64,000 nucleotides of DNA from Manduca sexta (taxonomy: Eukaryota > Arthropoda > Insecta > Lepidoptera > Sphingidae): assembly GCF_014839805.1 (NCBI RefSeq), contig NC_051115.1, forward strand, positions 5,020,600 through 5,084,599, read 5' to 3'. Below, piece after piece: positions 18,486-29,800 of the stretch. The first letter of the stretch is position 1. Each line of letters opens with the position of its first letter. Made by a program: the position numbers and the translations under genes. The notes beneath the pieces are model-generated. The model had not been told where the DNA came from. It made no database searches and was given only the letters and a program-made list of their open reading frames with translations.

Positions 18486-18877
18486 CAATAGGGTACCGGA
18501 CTCATTTTTGTTCTTTACTATTATCAAATATTTACATAATATAAATTATAACATAGAAGGAATTATTAAAATCCGGTAAAAAATCAACAAGTTATAAGTC
18601 ATTGAATTTCGGTGGAAGGGGTAATTAACAAGAAACAGAAAAGAGACGAAATACCCACATGTGACGTCATCGGGAATTACGACGCGTGCGAAAGAAAGAG
18701 ATGAAGCGATATCCCCACATCACGCCCACTTCTGCACGTTACAATATTTTAAATATGAATTAATCGCTCATTGTTTAACCAATTTTTATGCAGTTTTCGC
18801 AGGAGTGCTTCTTTTTCGTATTACTAACCATTACATATAGAATAATGTACAAAATCAAGCATAGGCCGGTCCCCTAT
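18486..18877. mobile_element. MITE with CAATAGGGTACCGG ends, copy 3
   Basis: Copy of 392 bp ending CCGGTCCCCTATT. Highly similar to copies 1 and 2. Confidence 0.8.
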
Positions 18878-19079
18878 TATGCCGGCTGGTTCAGTATATA
18901 CACAAGCTGGTCCCTGAACGCGACGCTTACGTGGCCACTATGGCGGGTTTTAAAACCTTGGGTACGGTCGCTATCCGGGCGGATATAAAATATCCTACCA
19001 CCAACAGAAATCCTCCTTAGGAACTAATTTGAAAGGCAATTGTTGAGTATTCAGTATCCACAAAGGTAAGAACCAGGTA

Positions 19080-19305
19080 TACAGGAATCATACTCGAAAT
19101 GCATTAAATATGTATTACTAAAATGCAGTAGGATTTTGACATATAATAAGTACTTGAGAGGCCTACAATATCACTTTACCTGACTGAGGATATAACGCAA
19201 GACCTCAACAATAACACAATGACTCCACCGAGGCTATACACAAGGAATACTCGAAATGCATTAAATATGTATTACAAAAATGCAGTAGGGTTTGACATAT
19301 GTTAA
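19080..19305. repeat. Two-copy direct repeat
   Basis: 'Actcgaaatgcattaaatat' with 'aaaatgcagtagg(a)tttgac' occurs at 19091-19143 and 19247-19297. Confidence 0.7.
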
Positions 19306-19309
19306 TAAA

Positions 19310-20690
19310 TTATTGATTTCTAGAAATTACATATTTTCCTGCTACTATTTCTGCCTTGGTAATCAAGAGGCAGTGAGTCAGCCAAGGTGGTTCTGCTGTA
19401 TTACATGGGTAGATTAACTTATCGTTCTTACTGCTGCTTATCAGACAAGAAAATGCATTTATTAACATAGCGCCAATTAATAAAATAATTACCTATTTCA
19501 AAATTGTTAATTTGTGGCAGTCGTGGGAAAACTAATTTTTGTTTGCTACCTTTTTTGAAGTTACTATAATATTGAGCTTATAGATATGTAAAAAATAAAA
19601 CCTATAGCATGAAAAAAATAAATAAAAGGTCGCATACAGGAATTGGTTGTTTTAGGATTCCCACAAATTGGCAATTTTGGAATGGGTCATTATTTTATTA
19701 AGAGTGCGATCAGTGAACCTAGGTATGGCTGCTCCGTCCGGAATTCCTCGAGTTTTTTTTTTTAAAAATCTGTTCAGATGTAATCCGGACACTTCTGTTG
19801 TCAGGGGAAATCCTTTTTTTTTTTTAAGGATAAGCGATAAATTTAAATAATCTTAGTTAAAAATTCATTCATAATAACCCACATTTATAAATGATTTATT
19901 TGTTTTAATAATTTATTTTTATTGTAAAAAATATTTTTTTTCACAGTTGTCCAAGGAAAAGGCCATATTTCGCACAAATGTCCGGGGTTTTGCCGCGTCG
20001 GCAGCCCTAAACCTGGGTAAACCTAGGTTTGTAATACAGGGAGAAATTTTATTTAACTTACATTCCATATCAGTAATTATAAACTTGGCTGTCTTTCCGT
20101 TACTGCCCTATTTTAGTTTAATTACTTGCAAACATAAACCATAATCCTTCTTAATGATTTCTTATGGTTACGCAAAAGATAAATTAAAAAAAAATTTTTT
20201 TGGATATTAAAAAAAAATGTTAAATGTATGTAGATATTGTAACTGACTTTTGGCATGACCATCACCTTAATCCATCCTGTAGCATTAAGGCTGCAGACTT
20301 AGAAACATCCAATGAAAATTATGATAATAAAAATGCGATAGGATCCCAAAAATAGTCTTAATTCAACATAAGCCTACTTCACTTAGAAAATGCCTCAGGC
20401 ATTAAGTCCGCCTGTATACATATACTGTATATTAAGTTGAAATAAATAAATATTTATTTCAACTTTATATACAGTCACAGTTACACAATTATTATTATTT
20501 AATAATTGTGAAAGTTTGTGAAAATGTAGGTAATAAATTTTAAATCAGCTTAAATTATATAGGGTACTTTTAATCACAGGAAAGTATTCAGTGAAGTCAT
20601 GAGGCCAAAACTGTAAATATATATGGGTTTAAAGGGTTTGCTAATTACTATAAATAGCAAATTATACATAAATATCACACATTTAAAGAG
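19310..20690. other. AT-rich spacer, no gene seen
   Basis: Long T- and A-runs, one short LINE tail (20380-20465). Short open frames show no codon bias or motif. Confidence 0.5.
20380..20465 (+). mobile_element. LINE 3' tail fragment
   Basis: Contains 'ctcaggcattaagtccgcct' followed by an AATAAATAAATA tail, like the end of the fragment at 24925-25675 but on the other strand. Confidence 0.55.
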
Positions 20691-20696
20691 TTTTAA

Positions 20697-21365
20697 GATA
20701 ATATAGAGTGGACATTGGGAAGATTGTCATACAAAAATTTTGTGCTCATGTGATGGTTACTCAATCTACAGTGTAATAGCAAAACACCAATGTTAACTAT
20801 TTCATGTTTCTTCCATATCATGTTCTGCATGTTTTAATGTGAATATTAGCATATTTTCTGTAAATGTTTTGTAATAATATCTAAGGACGCTGACATCTTG
20901 TCACACGAACATTTCAAATAAGACAAGTATTTACTAATTGGTAATAACTTTGGAGCACAAATTTACTATTTCATGATTCTTCCGTATTGTGTTCTACATG
21001 TTTTAATGCGTATAGGAGCATATTTTCTGTAAATATTTTCGTATTAATATCTAAGGACGCTGTAACACCTTGTCACGGACATCACTACATAGTATAAAAC
21101 AAAGTCGCTTTCTCTGTCCCTATGTGTGCTTAAATCTTTAAAACTACGCAACGGATTTTGATGCAGTTTTTTTTAATAGATAGAGTGATTCAAGAGGAAG
21201 GTTTATATGTATAATAACATCCATTAAATAGTGGAGAAATATTGCACCCGTGCGAAGCCGGGGCGGGTCGCTAGTTTCAAATAAGACAACTTACTACTAA
21301 TTGGTAATAATTTTGGAACACAAATTTATCTGATGGCCGGTCTATAACTATACTGTTTAATATCT
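20697..21365 (+). repeat. Dispersed repeat with internal tandem duplication
   Basis: 'Attgtcatacaaaaattttg' start; the section 'atttcatg..ttcttcc...ttggagcacaaattta' is present twice (20798-20966, 20967-21330). The second copy is split by a Helitron. The same repeat is at 52975-53545. Confidence 0.75.
21082..21274 (+). mobile_element. Short Helitron (TC...CTAG) with visible empty site
   Basis: Begins TCACTACATAG, ends with the hairpin-forming GCGAAGCCGGGGCGGGTCGC then CTAG, followed by T. The tandem neighbour copy of the host repeat (20903-20935) shows the uninterrupted site 'acatttcaaataag', proving insertion between A and T. 193 bp, non-coding. Confidence 0.85.
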
Positions 21366-22208
21366 GCTTTTCCTTTATAGGGTAGACATAAGTGTAACAC
21401 ATTTCACCAATGGTAGATCTCTTATATTAGGGTATAAGACTATTGGCATTACCAGGCACATTTCCAGACTCCAAACTGATGATTAACAGAAAAACCTAAC
21501 TTTGTCTGACCTAGGATTCGAACCGGAGACTTCAGTAACAAAACCAAGTATAAAAGAATCTGTAGCATTCAAGGTAATAAGATTAACCAAATTAACCAGT
21601 CTTTTTGGGAATTTTGGAGCTTTAATATACCTATCTTAGATCTCCTACTATTTGTTAAGAAATACTTTAAGTAGTTGCAAGTAACAATATCCCACAATAC
21701 CTAAGATTTTAAAGAATTTTGTAGTATAAAAGTTACCATGAGACATTACATAGTCGTAAAGTTGACAATAAAACCACTTTTTGTTAAACTTCCCTCCTCC
21801 CCCCTTATCACCAGGCAACAAAAAGCCGCATGAATCACTAAAAATATAGCAAACTCGTCTAAAACATCCAAAATTAGATTATAAGATGAAAACAAATTCT
21901 TGGAAACTAAAAAAATGTTGCTTAGGCGAAGGAAAAAAGTTTATACAGCTAAAGTAATAAAATTATTTACCTCAACTATTGCGTCGTAATAACTAAGGAG
22001 TTTGTAACACTATTTATAATAATTTACGGAACAGATTTCATTTCACCCCGAGAGCTTCGATATTCGAATACACTTATACACCTGTAATTTATCGAACGAG
22101 ACCCTGCCGTGGCCCGACGAGCCAATTCCAAGAAATTTGACGTACGCACACTAACAAAACGTTTATACACACATGCAAGGTTTATATTTGTCGGTGTCAA
22201 CAACTTAC

Positions 22209-22257
22209 GTGAATGATAAACAGTCTTTGGTAACACTTTTTCACATTCTAATGCACT
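22209..22257 (-). promoter_or_regulatory. STAT: Probable STAT promoter and non-coding first exon
   Basis: On the minus strand a TATAAAA box (22274-22268) is followed by a short leader that ends in CATTCAC|gtaagt (donor at 22208-22203). The next acceptor on this strand that leads to a STAT start is at 11856, giving an intron of about 10.4 kb. The surrounding 22.0-22.45 kb is free of recognised repeats and richer in CpG. The start site is uncertain: an initiator-like CCAGT lies at about 22257 and another candidate at about 22246. Inference from sequence signals only. Confidence 0.35.
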
Positions 22258-22459
22258 GGATTAGAGTTTTTATAGGTTTTTGATGCGGTTTAATGAAATA
22301 TCCCGGCGCAAATAGGTGTAGAACGGGACGTCGATAACTGAATATATTTACGGTTCGAGGAAATACTTGCAAAAAACACCGTTGCCCCCGCACGCCGCGC
22401 GCTGTTTGGCAGGTGGTGGAATACCAGGGTAGAAGTTTTTGTTTACCTTGAATTCCGTG

Positions 22460-23930
22460 TCAGGAACGTATAAAATCTTTTTTGGGGAAAAAAGTAGAAC
22501 TTATACGATTAAAATTTTATTTTATCATTATTTGTACAAAACAGGTACTTTATACCGAATACAATATTGTCACTGTTAACTATAGTAACTAAATACCACA
22601 ATAATTTAATTGTACTACTTACATTGTATTAAATATTAACTCAATCAAGGTGTGACAAATCCAGAGACCGTAATTATAATCCATAAATAAATTACTTATA
22701 AAATTGTATTTTTATTTAATTATTTTCCTATTTGTATCATAATTTTAATGTTGTACTTGATAACATTCTCACAATATATAATTTTATTTTATAATAATAA
22801 TAATAATAATATCAGCCCTGTATTATATACTTGCCCACTGCTGAGCATGGGCCTCCTCTACTACTGAGAGGGAGGGATTATTTTATTTTATAATATAAAA
22901 AATAATAAAATATAGTATACTTAAAAACCTAATTATTTATATTAACTGAATAAGTCGTGAATAATACTTGTCAAAAGATTTTTACATATTACGCATTAAG
23001 GAAAATATCATACGGCTTTATAAACTTTTTAAAATTAGTTTTCACTTTCCCTTAATATCTGGTAAACTTTATAGGTTGACAACCTTATTTTTAGTTTCAC
23101 TTGACATCGATAGATGACACTGTCATAGAAACGTTTCAATTGACGCAAAGCCTTTTAGATTTTTTTATCAACAACATAAAATTCCGCATAAGAAATGACA
23201 AAGAAAAACACAGTGGCTATAGATCTATTGTCACATTTTTTAGCATTATGACTCATTTTGATTTCTAAAAATTTCAATGCAATTGTTTGAATATTTGCAA
23301 GACACTTCCTTTTTCCTTGAACGATATGCCACAACAAAAGTGATAATCTGTTATGTAACATCATAATTACAATAAAACATAAATATAGTTATGGCATACC
23401 ATTGGCTGTATAATGCGTTGGCACGATGGTAAATTAAAAAAAACGTTAACCTAAAAGACAAAAGTTTTTCTAGCAGCAATCATTATTCATTAATAATGGA
23501 TTCAAATCGTTAATCACGGATTGTTTTATGATTTTCAAGCATTCCTGCGCGTACCATAAAGACTTTATTGATGTATATTGTAAACATCCTGTTTGAGGTC
23601 GTAATACTTTAGACCATTCTGTTTCCCGCCGATTATGTTTTTTTTAATAACTTTTTAAATAAATTTGTGGCTTTTCCCGCCGATTATATATTTTTTTAAT
23701 AACTTTTTAAATAAATTTGTGACTGCATAGACTTTTTATCTCCTCTTAAAAATTTCTAAAAAATATATAACAAAGACCCCAGCCACATCTGTCTACCTGA
23801 CTGAACCCGATAAATTAAAAAAAAAATACCTAATGGATTTAGATGAAAGATATAGAAATAATTTGAGACCTTGGGAAGAACATAGGGTACTTTCTCTCCC
23901 AGGAAAAATATATAGCATGACTTTTATAAC
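22460..23930. other. AT-rich spacer upstream of the STAT promoter region, no gene seen
   Basis: Contains a SINE fragment, a short direct repeat ('ttttcccgccgattat' at 23620 and 23672), and the left half of a Helitron-type repeat. No exon signal was recognised. Confidence 0.5.
22796..22875 (-). mobile_element. SINE family A, 3' fragment
   Basis: Tail part only: (TAA)n, 'atcagccctgtattatatac', 'ctcctctactactgagaggg'. Confidence 0.65.
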
Positions 23931-24196
23931 CACAGGCGGCTTTACCTATTGTGCAGTATGTGGGCTGCACACGGGCGCGGTGTGTTAGGGGGCGCCAGAA
24001 ACCTTCAAAGAGACATGCGTCGCGACACTGGCGCTCTCTAACAACCTGCGCCCGCGCTAAGGCCGGCGAGCGGCTTCTTTAATTTATACAATAACTTTTG
24101 ATTTAATATTATAAAAATTAAAGATTACATTGTCTCCTAGGGGGCGCCAAGGAATTTCTCGCACACGGGCGGCACATGAGCTAGAAGCCGTCTCTA
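23931..24196. mobile_element. hAT-like insertion inside a Helitron-type repeat
   Basis: 266 bp, GC-rich, ends CACAGGCGGCTTTAC / (rc) TAGAGACGGCTTCTA, flanked by TTTATAAC (23923-23930) and ATTATAAC (24197-24204), 7 of 8 matching. The host repeat continues on both sides and ends at GCTAG 24257-24261. Confidence 0.6.
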
Positions 24197-24269
24197 ATTA
24201 TAACGAAAAATTCATCTCAGAAAAACATTAACACACGGGCGGAGCCGCGGGCAAAAGCTAGTAGTTATA

Positions 24270-24920
24270 AAATAATGATAGGTTTCTTATTTAATATGTA
24301 TTTATTGTGATTAATGGACATTACAATTATATATTATTGTACAGACATGTTACATGGCTGAGCACCGGAACTAGAGAGAGCGTTGTGTAGGGATGGGACA
24401 CATGACATTATTTTTTAATCGATTACATAATCTCTTACAGTAGTTATATAAAGCAGGCTTTAATTGTTCATTTTGAGGCTGCCAAGTATTTTTTTATTCG
24501 CAGTGAAAAAACGCCTTGTCGTTACTACTACTTCGAGGGGGAGTGGAATGGTTATGTCATTACCGGTCTTACGGCCCAATGTCACTGGAGTATAGCATCC
24601 GAGCGAGCATTGGACCATACGGGGCGCATACGGGACAGCCCGGGGTATCTTGTTGCACTAAGATAGCTGCGAGGGGCCGTCAAGTCAACCAACCCGTACG
24701 AACAGACTTAGCATGTTCTAAACTTTTTGTTTTAGTGTTTATTTAAGGAGCTTGTTCGTTATTTTACGACTATGTCGCTCAGTACCTACGTCCACTTTTA
24801 CCTGTGCCTACTAACTTTTGATATCAAAATATTTTTTAATAAAGCCCTAGCCTCTTCTGATACAGGAACCGACAAAAAATTACTTATACTTATTCATTTA
24901 TTTATAAAGATACACTAAAC
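24270..24920. other. Low-copy spacer with GC-rich patch 24510-24720
   Basis: The patch has one 76-codon open frame without recognisable motifs. It might hold regulatory sequence or an exon; nothing decides it. Confidence 0.35.
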
Positions 24921-24924
24921 AGAT

Positions 24925-25675
24925 TATTTATTTATTTATTTGCACTTTATATACATAACATGTATATCGGCGGACTTAATGCCAAAGGCATTCTCTCCCA
25001 GTCAACCTAAGGGTGGTGCAGAGATAAATAAGGTAGGTGCATAAGGATATTTAATAATACATAAACATACATAAAAGTAACTATAATGTATAACTATATT
25101 AAATACAAACATAATATAAGTAATATTATAAATGCATAAAATACAGATTATAAATACATAAATATATAATATATAATATGTACTATAATATAAAGTTTAG
25201 AATTAAAGTGACAACTCTTCTACTTCTTTTAACAAAAGCTGCCGTACCTACTCTCCTTTTGAAGGCAAGCCGAGAAGATTACTGACAATAATAATCTAAA
25301 TTACATTACAGTGGATCTAATGGCTAGTCAAAATCCAAATAGTGTATACAACTTATTCAAATTAGGTGACACGTACATGTTATTTAGTTACAAAATAATA
25401 ATAATAAATATAAAATATGTTGGCTAATGTAAGGCAGACGATGTGGGAGGTGTATCTGACTTGGGTGTTGTGGATAATACGTATTTTGAAGTGTGAATAT
25501 CAAGTACGGGATGTTTTATAGATAGTTCATTATACAGGCGACACATTAAAGCTAAAAGAATGAGGTCCACTCCACACACACCCACAAAACATGATGTACA
25601 TCTTTTACTCCACAGTCAGAGCAATTCGGGGATTCTGACGCCCGCATAATATGCTTAAACATATTCAGAATCAGT
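24925..25675 (-). mobile_element. Non-LTR retrotransposon 3' fragment
   Basis: On the minus strand, 25675-25535 reads SPNCSDCGVKDVHHVL then WVC, the CxxC...H...C finger seen at the C-terminus of jockey/I-type ORF2. It is followed by a 3' UTR with 'aaggcattaagtccgccg' and a (TAAA)n tail at 24925-24945. 5'-truncated. Confidence 0.7.
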
Positions 25676-25693
25676 CAGAATTTGATGTTTTAA

Positions 25694-25980
25694 TGCCGGA
25701 CACACAGACAAATATTTGAACAAAGACTTTGCCACACATTTGAACACAGTTACAGACACTGACCAAATTTCAATTTTTATGGCTTTTACTTTTAGGTTTC
25801 GATAATCGGTTCTCCTTCAAGCAACTCGATAACTGAACGCTTTGATGTGTGGTCGAAAAACCGATACCGAATGGCAAATACGCAAACATCTAAACAAACT
25901 TTGCACAAATACGCAAATACCCGTGCCACACATGAGTTCAAACAAGTGTTCAAATATTTTCGCTATGTGTGGCGTCGGCA
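25694..25980. mobile_element. MITE with TGCCGGACACACAG ends
   Basis: Imperfect inverted ends (TGCCGGACACACAGACAAAT ... TATGTGTGGCGTCGGCA), each followed inward by ATATTTGAAC. 287 bp. Abuts the LINE fragment at 24925-25675. Confidence 0.65.
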
Positions 25981-26249
25981 TAAACTAAGCATAAACAAAT
26001 AGTTCATTTATGTCATGTTTTTGATTAATCAAACATGACATTAGTCAAAATTATTATGTGAAAGGGCAAATATAAAAATTCTAGTATAATATGGAAAAAA
26101 ATAAACCAAAGAAAACTAAAACTTTGTAAGTATGTTCCCTATTATTTACTACAAAAGTTAGGAAATGTTTATATTGTAGTAAATAAGATAAAACGCTTTA
26201 TCCATCACGTACGCGAACATGGTTGTATTTATTATAAGTCAAGGTACAT

Positions 26250-26580
26250 GAGAATAATAATATCAGCCCTGTATTATATACTTGCCCATTGCTGAGCACG
26301 GGCCTCCTCTACTACTGAGAGGGAATAGGCCTTAGTCCACCACGCTGTAGTGCGGATTGGTAGACTTCACACACCTTCGAAATTCCTATAGAGAACTTCT
26401 CAGATGTGCAGGTTTCCTCGCGATGTTTTCTTCACCGTTAAAGCGAACGATAAATTCACAAAGAATACACACATGATGTTTAGAAAAGTCAGAGGTGTGT
26501 GCCCTTGGGTTTTGAACCTGCGGACATTCGTCTTGGCAGTCCGTTCCACACCCAACTAGGCTATAGCCGTTTTTTTTTAA
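26250..26580 (-). mobile_element. SINE family A, full copy with target duplication
   Basis: Complete minus copy flanked by AAGGTACAT at 26241-26249 and 26581-26589, a clean target-site duplication. Lies 80 bp upstream of the basic-protein gene. Confidence 0.88.
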
Positions 26581-26661
26581 AAGGTACATTATTGATTTAT
26601 AAAATATTATATAATAATAATTCCTCCAAAGATGTCGCTTAAATAACTATAGACATTTTAT

Positions 26662-26828
26662 ATGGGACACATAATAATATATACCAGTTCATTAAGTATA
26701 TACTCTGGACTGCCTCGGAGCCATAGGTATCCTCTATCCCTGAGAGAGTTCACGCCTAAACCTTCATTTAAAGTCAGCAAGGTGCTAGCACGGCGTCAAG
26801 CGCGAATTCGACGGTTCATTTTTACAAG
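26662..26828 (+). CDS. Basic-protein gene, exon 1 (start uncertain)
   Basis: Open from ATG 26662 (MGHIIIYTSSLSIYSGLPRS) to ACAAG|gtgctt. The codon content becomes convincingly protein-like from YPLSLREFTPKPSFKVSKV onwards. The donor is weak, but it is the one whose phase (2) fits the next exon. A second donor, AAG|gtgcta at 26792, is in the wrong phase. Confidence 0.45.
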
Positions 26829-29800
26829 GTGCTTTGGTACTGATTTCGTAATGAAAGTGCCACTATAATTGTTGAATCAGCATCTCCTAAAGTATACATC
26901 ATTATAATTTCCATACATACATACATAGTACTTATCACACCTCTACCCCATAAGAGACAGACTACGGATTGCCTCTTTGCACGATTCTAGCATACTCTCG
27001 CTCCTCCACCTTCATCAATCTTATACATTCCCGGCGGTTCAGGGTACTTTTGACCTGTCATTTATTAAGAATGTCTACTAACATTCGAAGGTTCGGTGCG
27101 GTCGACCCCCTACCGGCTCTTCCATCCACATTCGCCGTATATATTCTCTCTATCAGTCTCCTATCATCCATCCTTTCCAAATGCCCAAACCACATTATTT
27201 TAATTTGCATTCATCATTTAAATGAATAACACCTAGTAATAAATATTCTTAAAAACTATTGGCTGTGTGGGATATGTCGTGGGCCGTTAATTACCAATTT
27301 GTAATGTTGTATTTTTTTATTACTAGTTTTTACATATTTATTATAAATGGATAACAATAAGTAGCGACGCGTGCGCGTGCTTGCCGCTGGTGAAGTTGAG
27401 TGGTAGTGTTGCCACTTGTGCCATTGCAACTCGTGTTACCAGATGTAATTGTGCGTACAGACGCCATGTAGCTGTATGTTTTTGTCCGCAGACAAATAAA
27501 ATATCCGATCCCGTACACGCAATCGTGGCCGAACGCGGAGCGCGCGCCGAAACACAAAAAAAACACGTTAAGAAGTGCACAGTAAGTTGTTTCCACGTGT
27601 ATAATGATTTCTTATGTTTACGCGAATGTTAGACATTAAAATTAAACTACTGCCGTGACCACGAAAGCTGCAAAGTCTTCGAAACGTCGGGAGAAAAAGT
27701 AAAATATGAAAACCGCGATAAAATGCGAAATATAGTTTAATTTTAATGTTTTAGCTTAATTTGCTGATTATGCTATATTCATTTACAAGTTACTATAGAT
27801 TTTGCGGTCAGTGGCGGCATTAGGAGAGGAAGGGCGAACCTGGTAATCTCCCCCCTTCTTCTCCTCCCTCACCTTCTCCTTACCTCCACTCCCATCCTAT
27901 CATCGGGTCCCCGATGTCGTTAAGCCAAGAGTACCATCAGTAGGAACCTCCCGGTGTTGACAACGGAGATATTTGGGCGCCCGTGTACAATGCACTGGGA
28001 AATTCCAGCATAGGTGAATTGCGCACTTGTGCCCTATAATATCTCCTGTGTACCTGAGTGATCTCCGTTAAAATTGGTTCCCGTGGTCAAAATTATACGA
28101 GATTTAATCATTCATTCATTCATTGATTCAGTTATTCATTCATCGATCATTCAGTCATTAATTCATCATTCATTCAGCCATTCATTCATTCATTCATCAT
28201 TCATTCAGTCATCATTCCTTTAGTTATTCATTCAGTCATGCATTCATCATTCATTCAGTCATTCTTTCATCATTCATTCATTCACTTCTTCATTCATTTA
28301 CACCTTGATGATCGCTTACCATGCGAATACGAGTATCCTATCACAATCGTATGTTATGTTGATACTTCTCTAGGAAGAAGCCACTACCCCCACTGCAGCA
28401 GCGTTGTCGGCCGTGTGCGCCTCCAAGGATCAAGGCTCCGGATCCCACCGTGCCGCATCTGAAATACGGAATATTTCCGAAGAAAACTTCGCTCGCCAGG
28501 TAGATACATGTGTTAGTTAGTGTGATGCATGGAATGGAATGTAAAGTGTGTAAGCGAGATGAAAGAGAGCAGCGTGAATGGTAGACGAAGTTTGGAAACG
28601 ACGGACATAAGACGACAAACAGAAGAAATATTAAGCAATTAACTTGAAAAGTAAAGTTTTATTTTGGAACAGATTTGTTTAATCCTCTATCTATGTGGGA
28701 TTCCACATACATAAAGGATTAAAATTTTAACTAAAGTCTGAAGGTTCATTACTTTTTAAGTTACTTGTTGTTATTTGGCTAATTTAGAAACAAAAAATTT
28801 GTTACGGACAGCTGGTTAAATGTTTCATAGCGTATTTATAATTTAACGTTTTTTTTTATTGTTTTGAATGAGGAGACGAGCTTTCCGTTCGCCTGATGGT
28901 AAGCGATATGACCGTCCGTAAACAATAGAAACACCATCGAGTTTCAAATCACGATTTTAAAGAAGTTTCACTTCATAAACAGCATTAAACTGATCCTTTT
29001 TTCAGAGGCCAGTCCAAAACGGTGACGTCGAAGCCAACGAAGCAACCTTCAGCTGTTCTAGAGAACGAAAATATCAAAACAGAGAAAAAGAAGAGCTCTA
29101 GAAATGGTGCGTTTTTCGTCGGTGTCGATTAGATTGGAATTGAATCGCTTTTGTTTTGTAGGCGCTGCGATTTATTTATTTATTATTAACGGACTGCTAA
29201 CGGAGTTTACAATTCAATTGAAATCCATACTTGTATATAGTAACAGTCTATTATGTAATTGTAACCTAGTTACAAGCAGGCACAGCTTTAGCCACAATAT
29301 ATATTTTCAACGCAAAACAAAAGAAATAAAAAATCTTTTGTGTATTGCACCCCGCAGTCAACTCCGCGGGAAACACGCGAATATTGGAATCCCTCGACTT
29401 AGCGACTGCAGGGTCCTGAGGGAAAGAGAGGAGACATCTGAGGAAGGAAGTGTGGGGAAAAGAGAAGGAACCTTCTTATGGGAGGGGGGATAAGGCCAGG
29501 AAATGTACACGTCAATGTATCAATGCGTCAATGAGCATCGATAGCCTAGTTGGTTGTGGAACGGACTGCCGAGACGAATGTCCGCAGGTTCAAATCTCAA
29601 GGGCACACACCTCTGATTTTTCTAAAAAATTATATGTGTATTCTTTGTGAATTATTGCTTGCTTTAACGGTGAAGGAAAACATCACGAGGAAACCTGCAT
29701 ACCTGAGCTGTTCTCTATAGGACTTTCGAGGGTGTGTGAAGTCTACCAATCCGCACTAAGCCAGCGTGGTAAACTAAGGCCTATTGCCTCTCAGTAGTCG

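Noticed and set aside
29104..29493. 129-codon plus frame
   Set aside because: It starts at the last bases of exon 4 of the basic-protein gene and runs through the donor gtgcgt into a LINE-tail repeat and R4. Composition changes abruptly at the donor.
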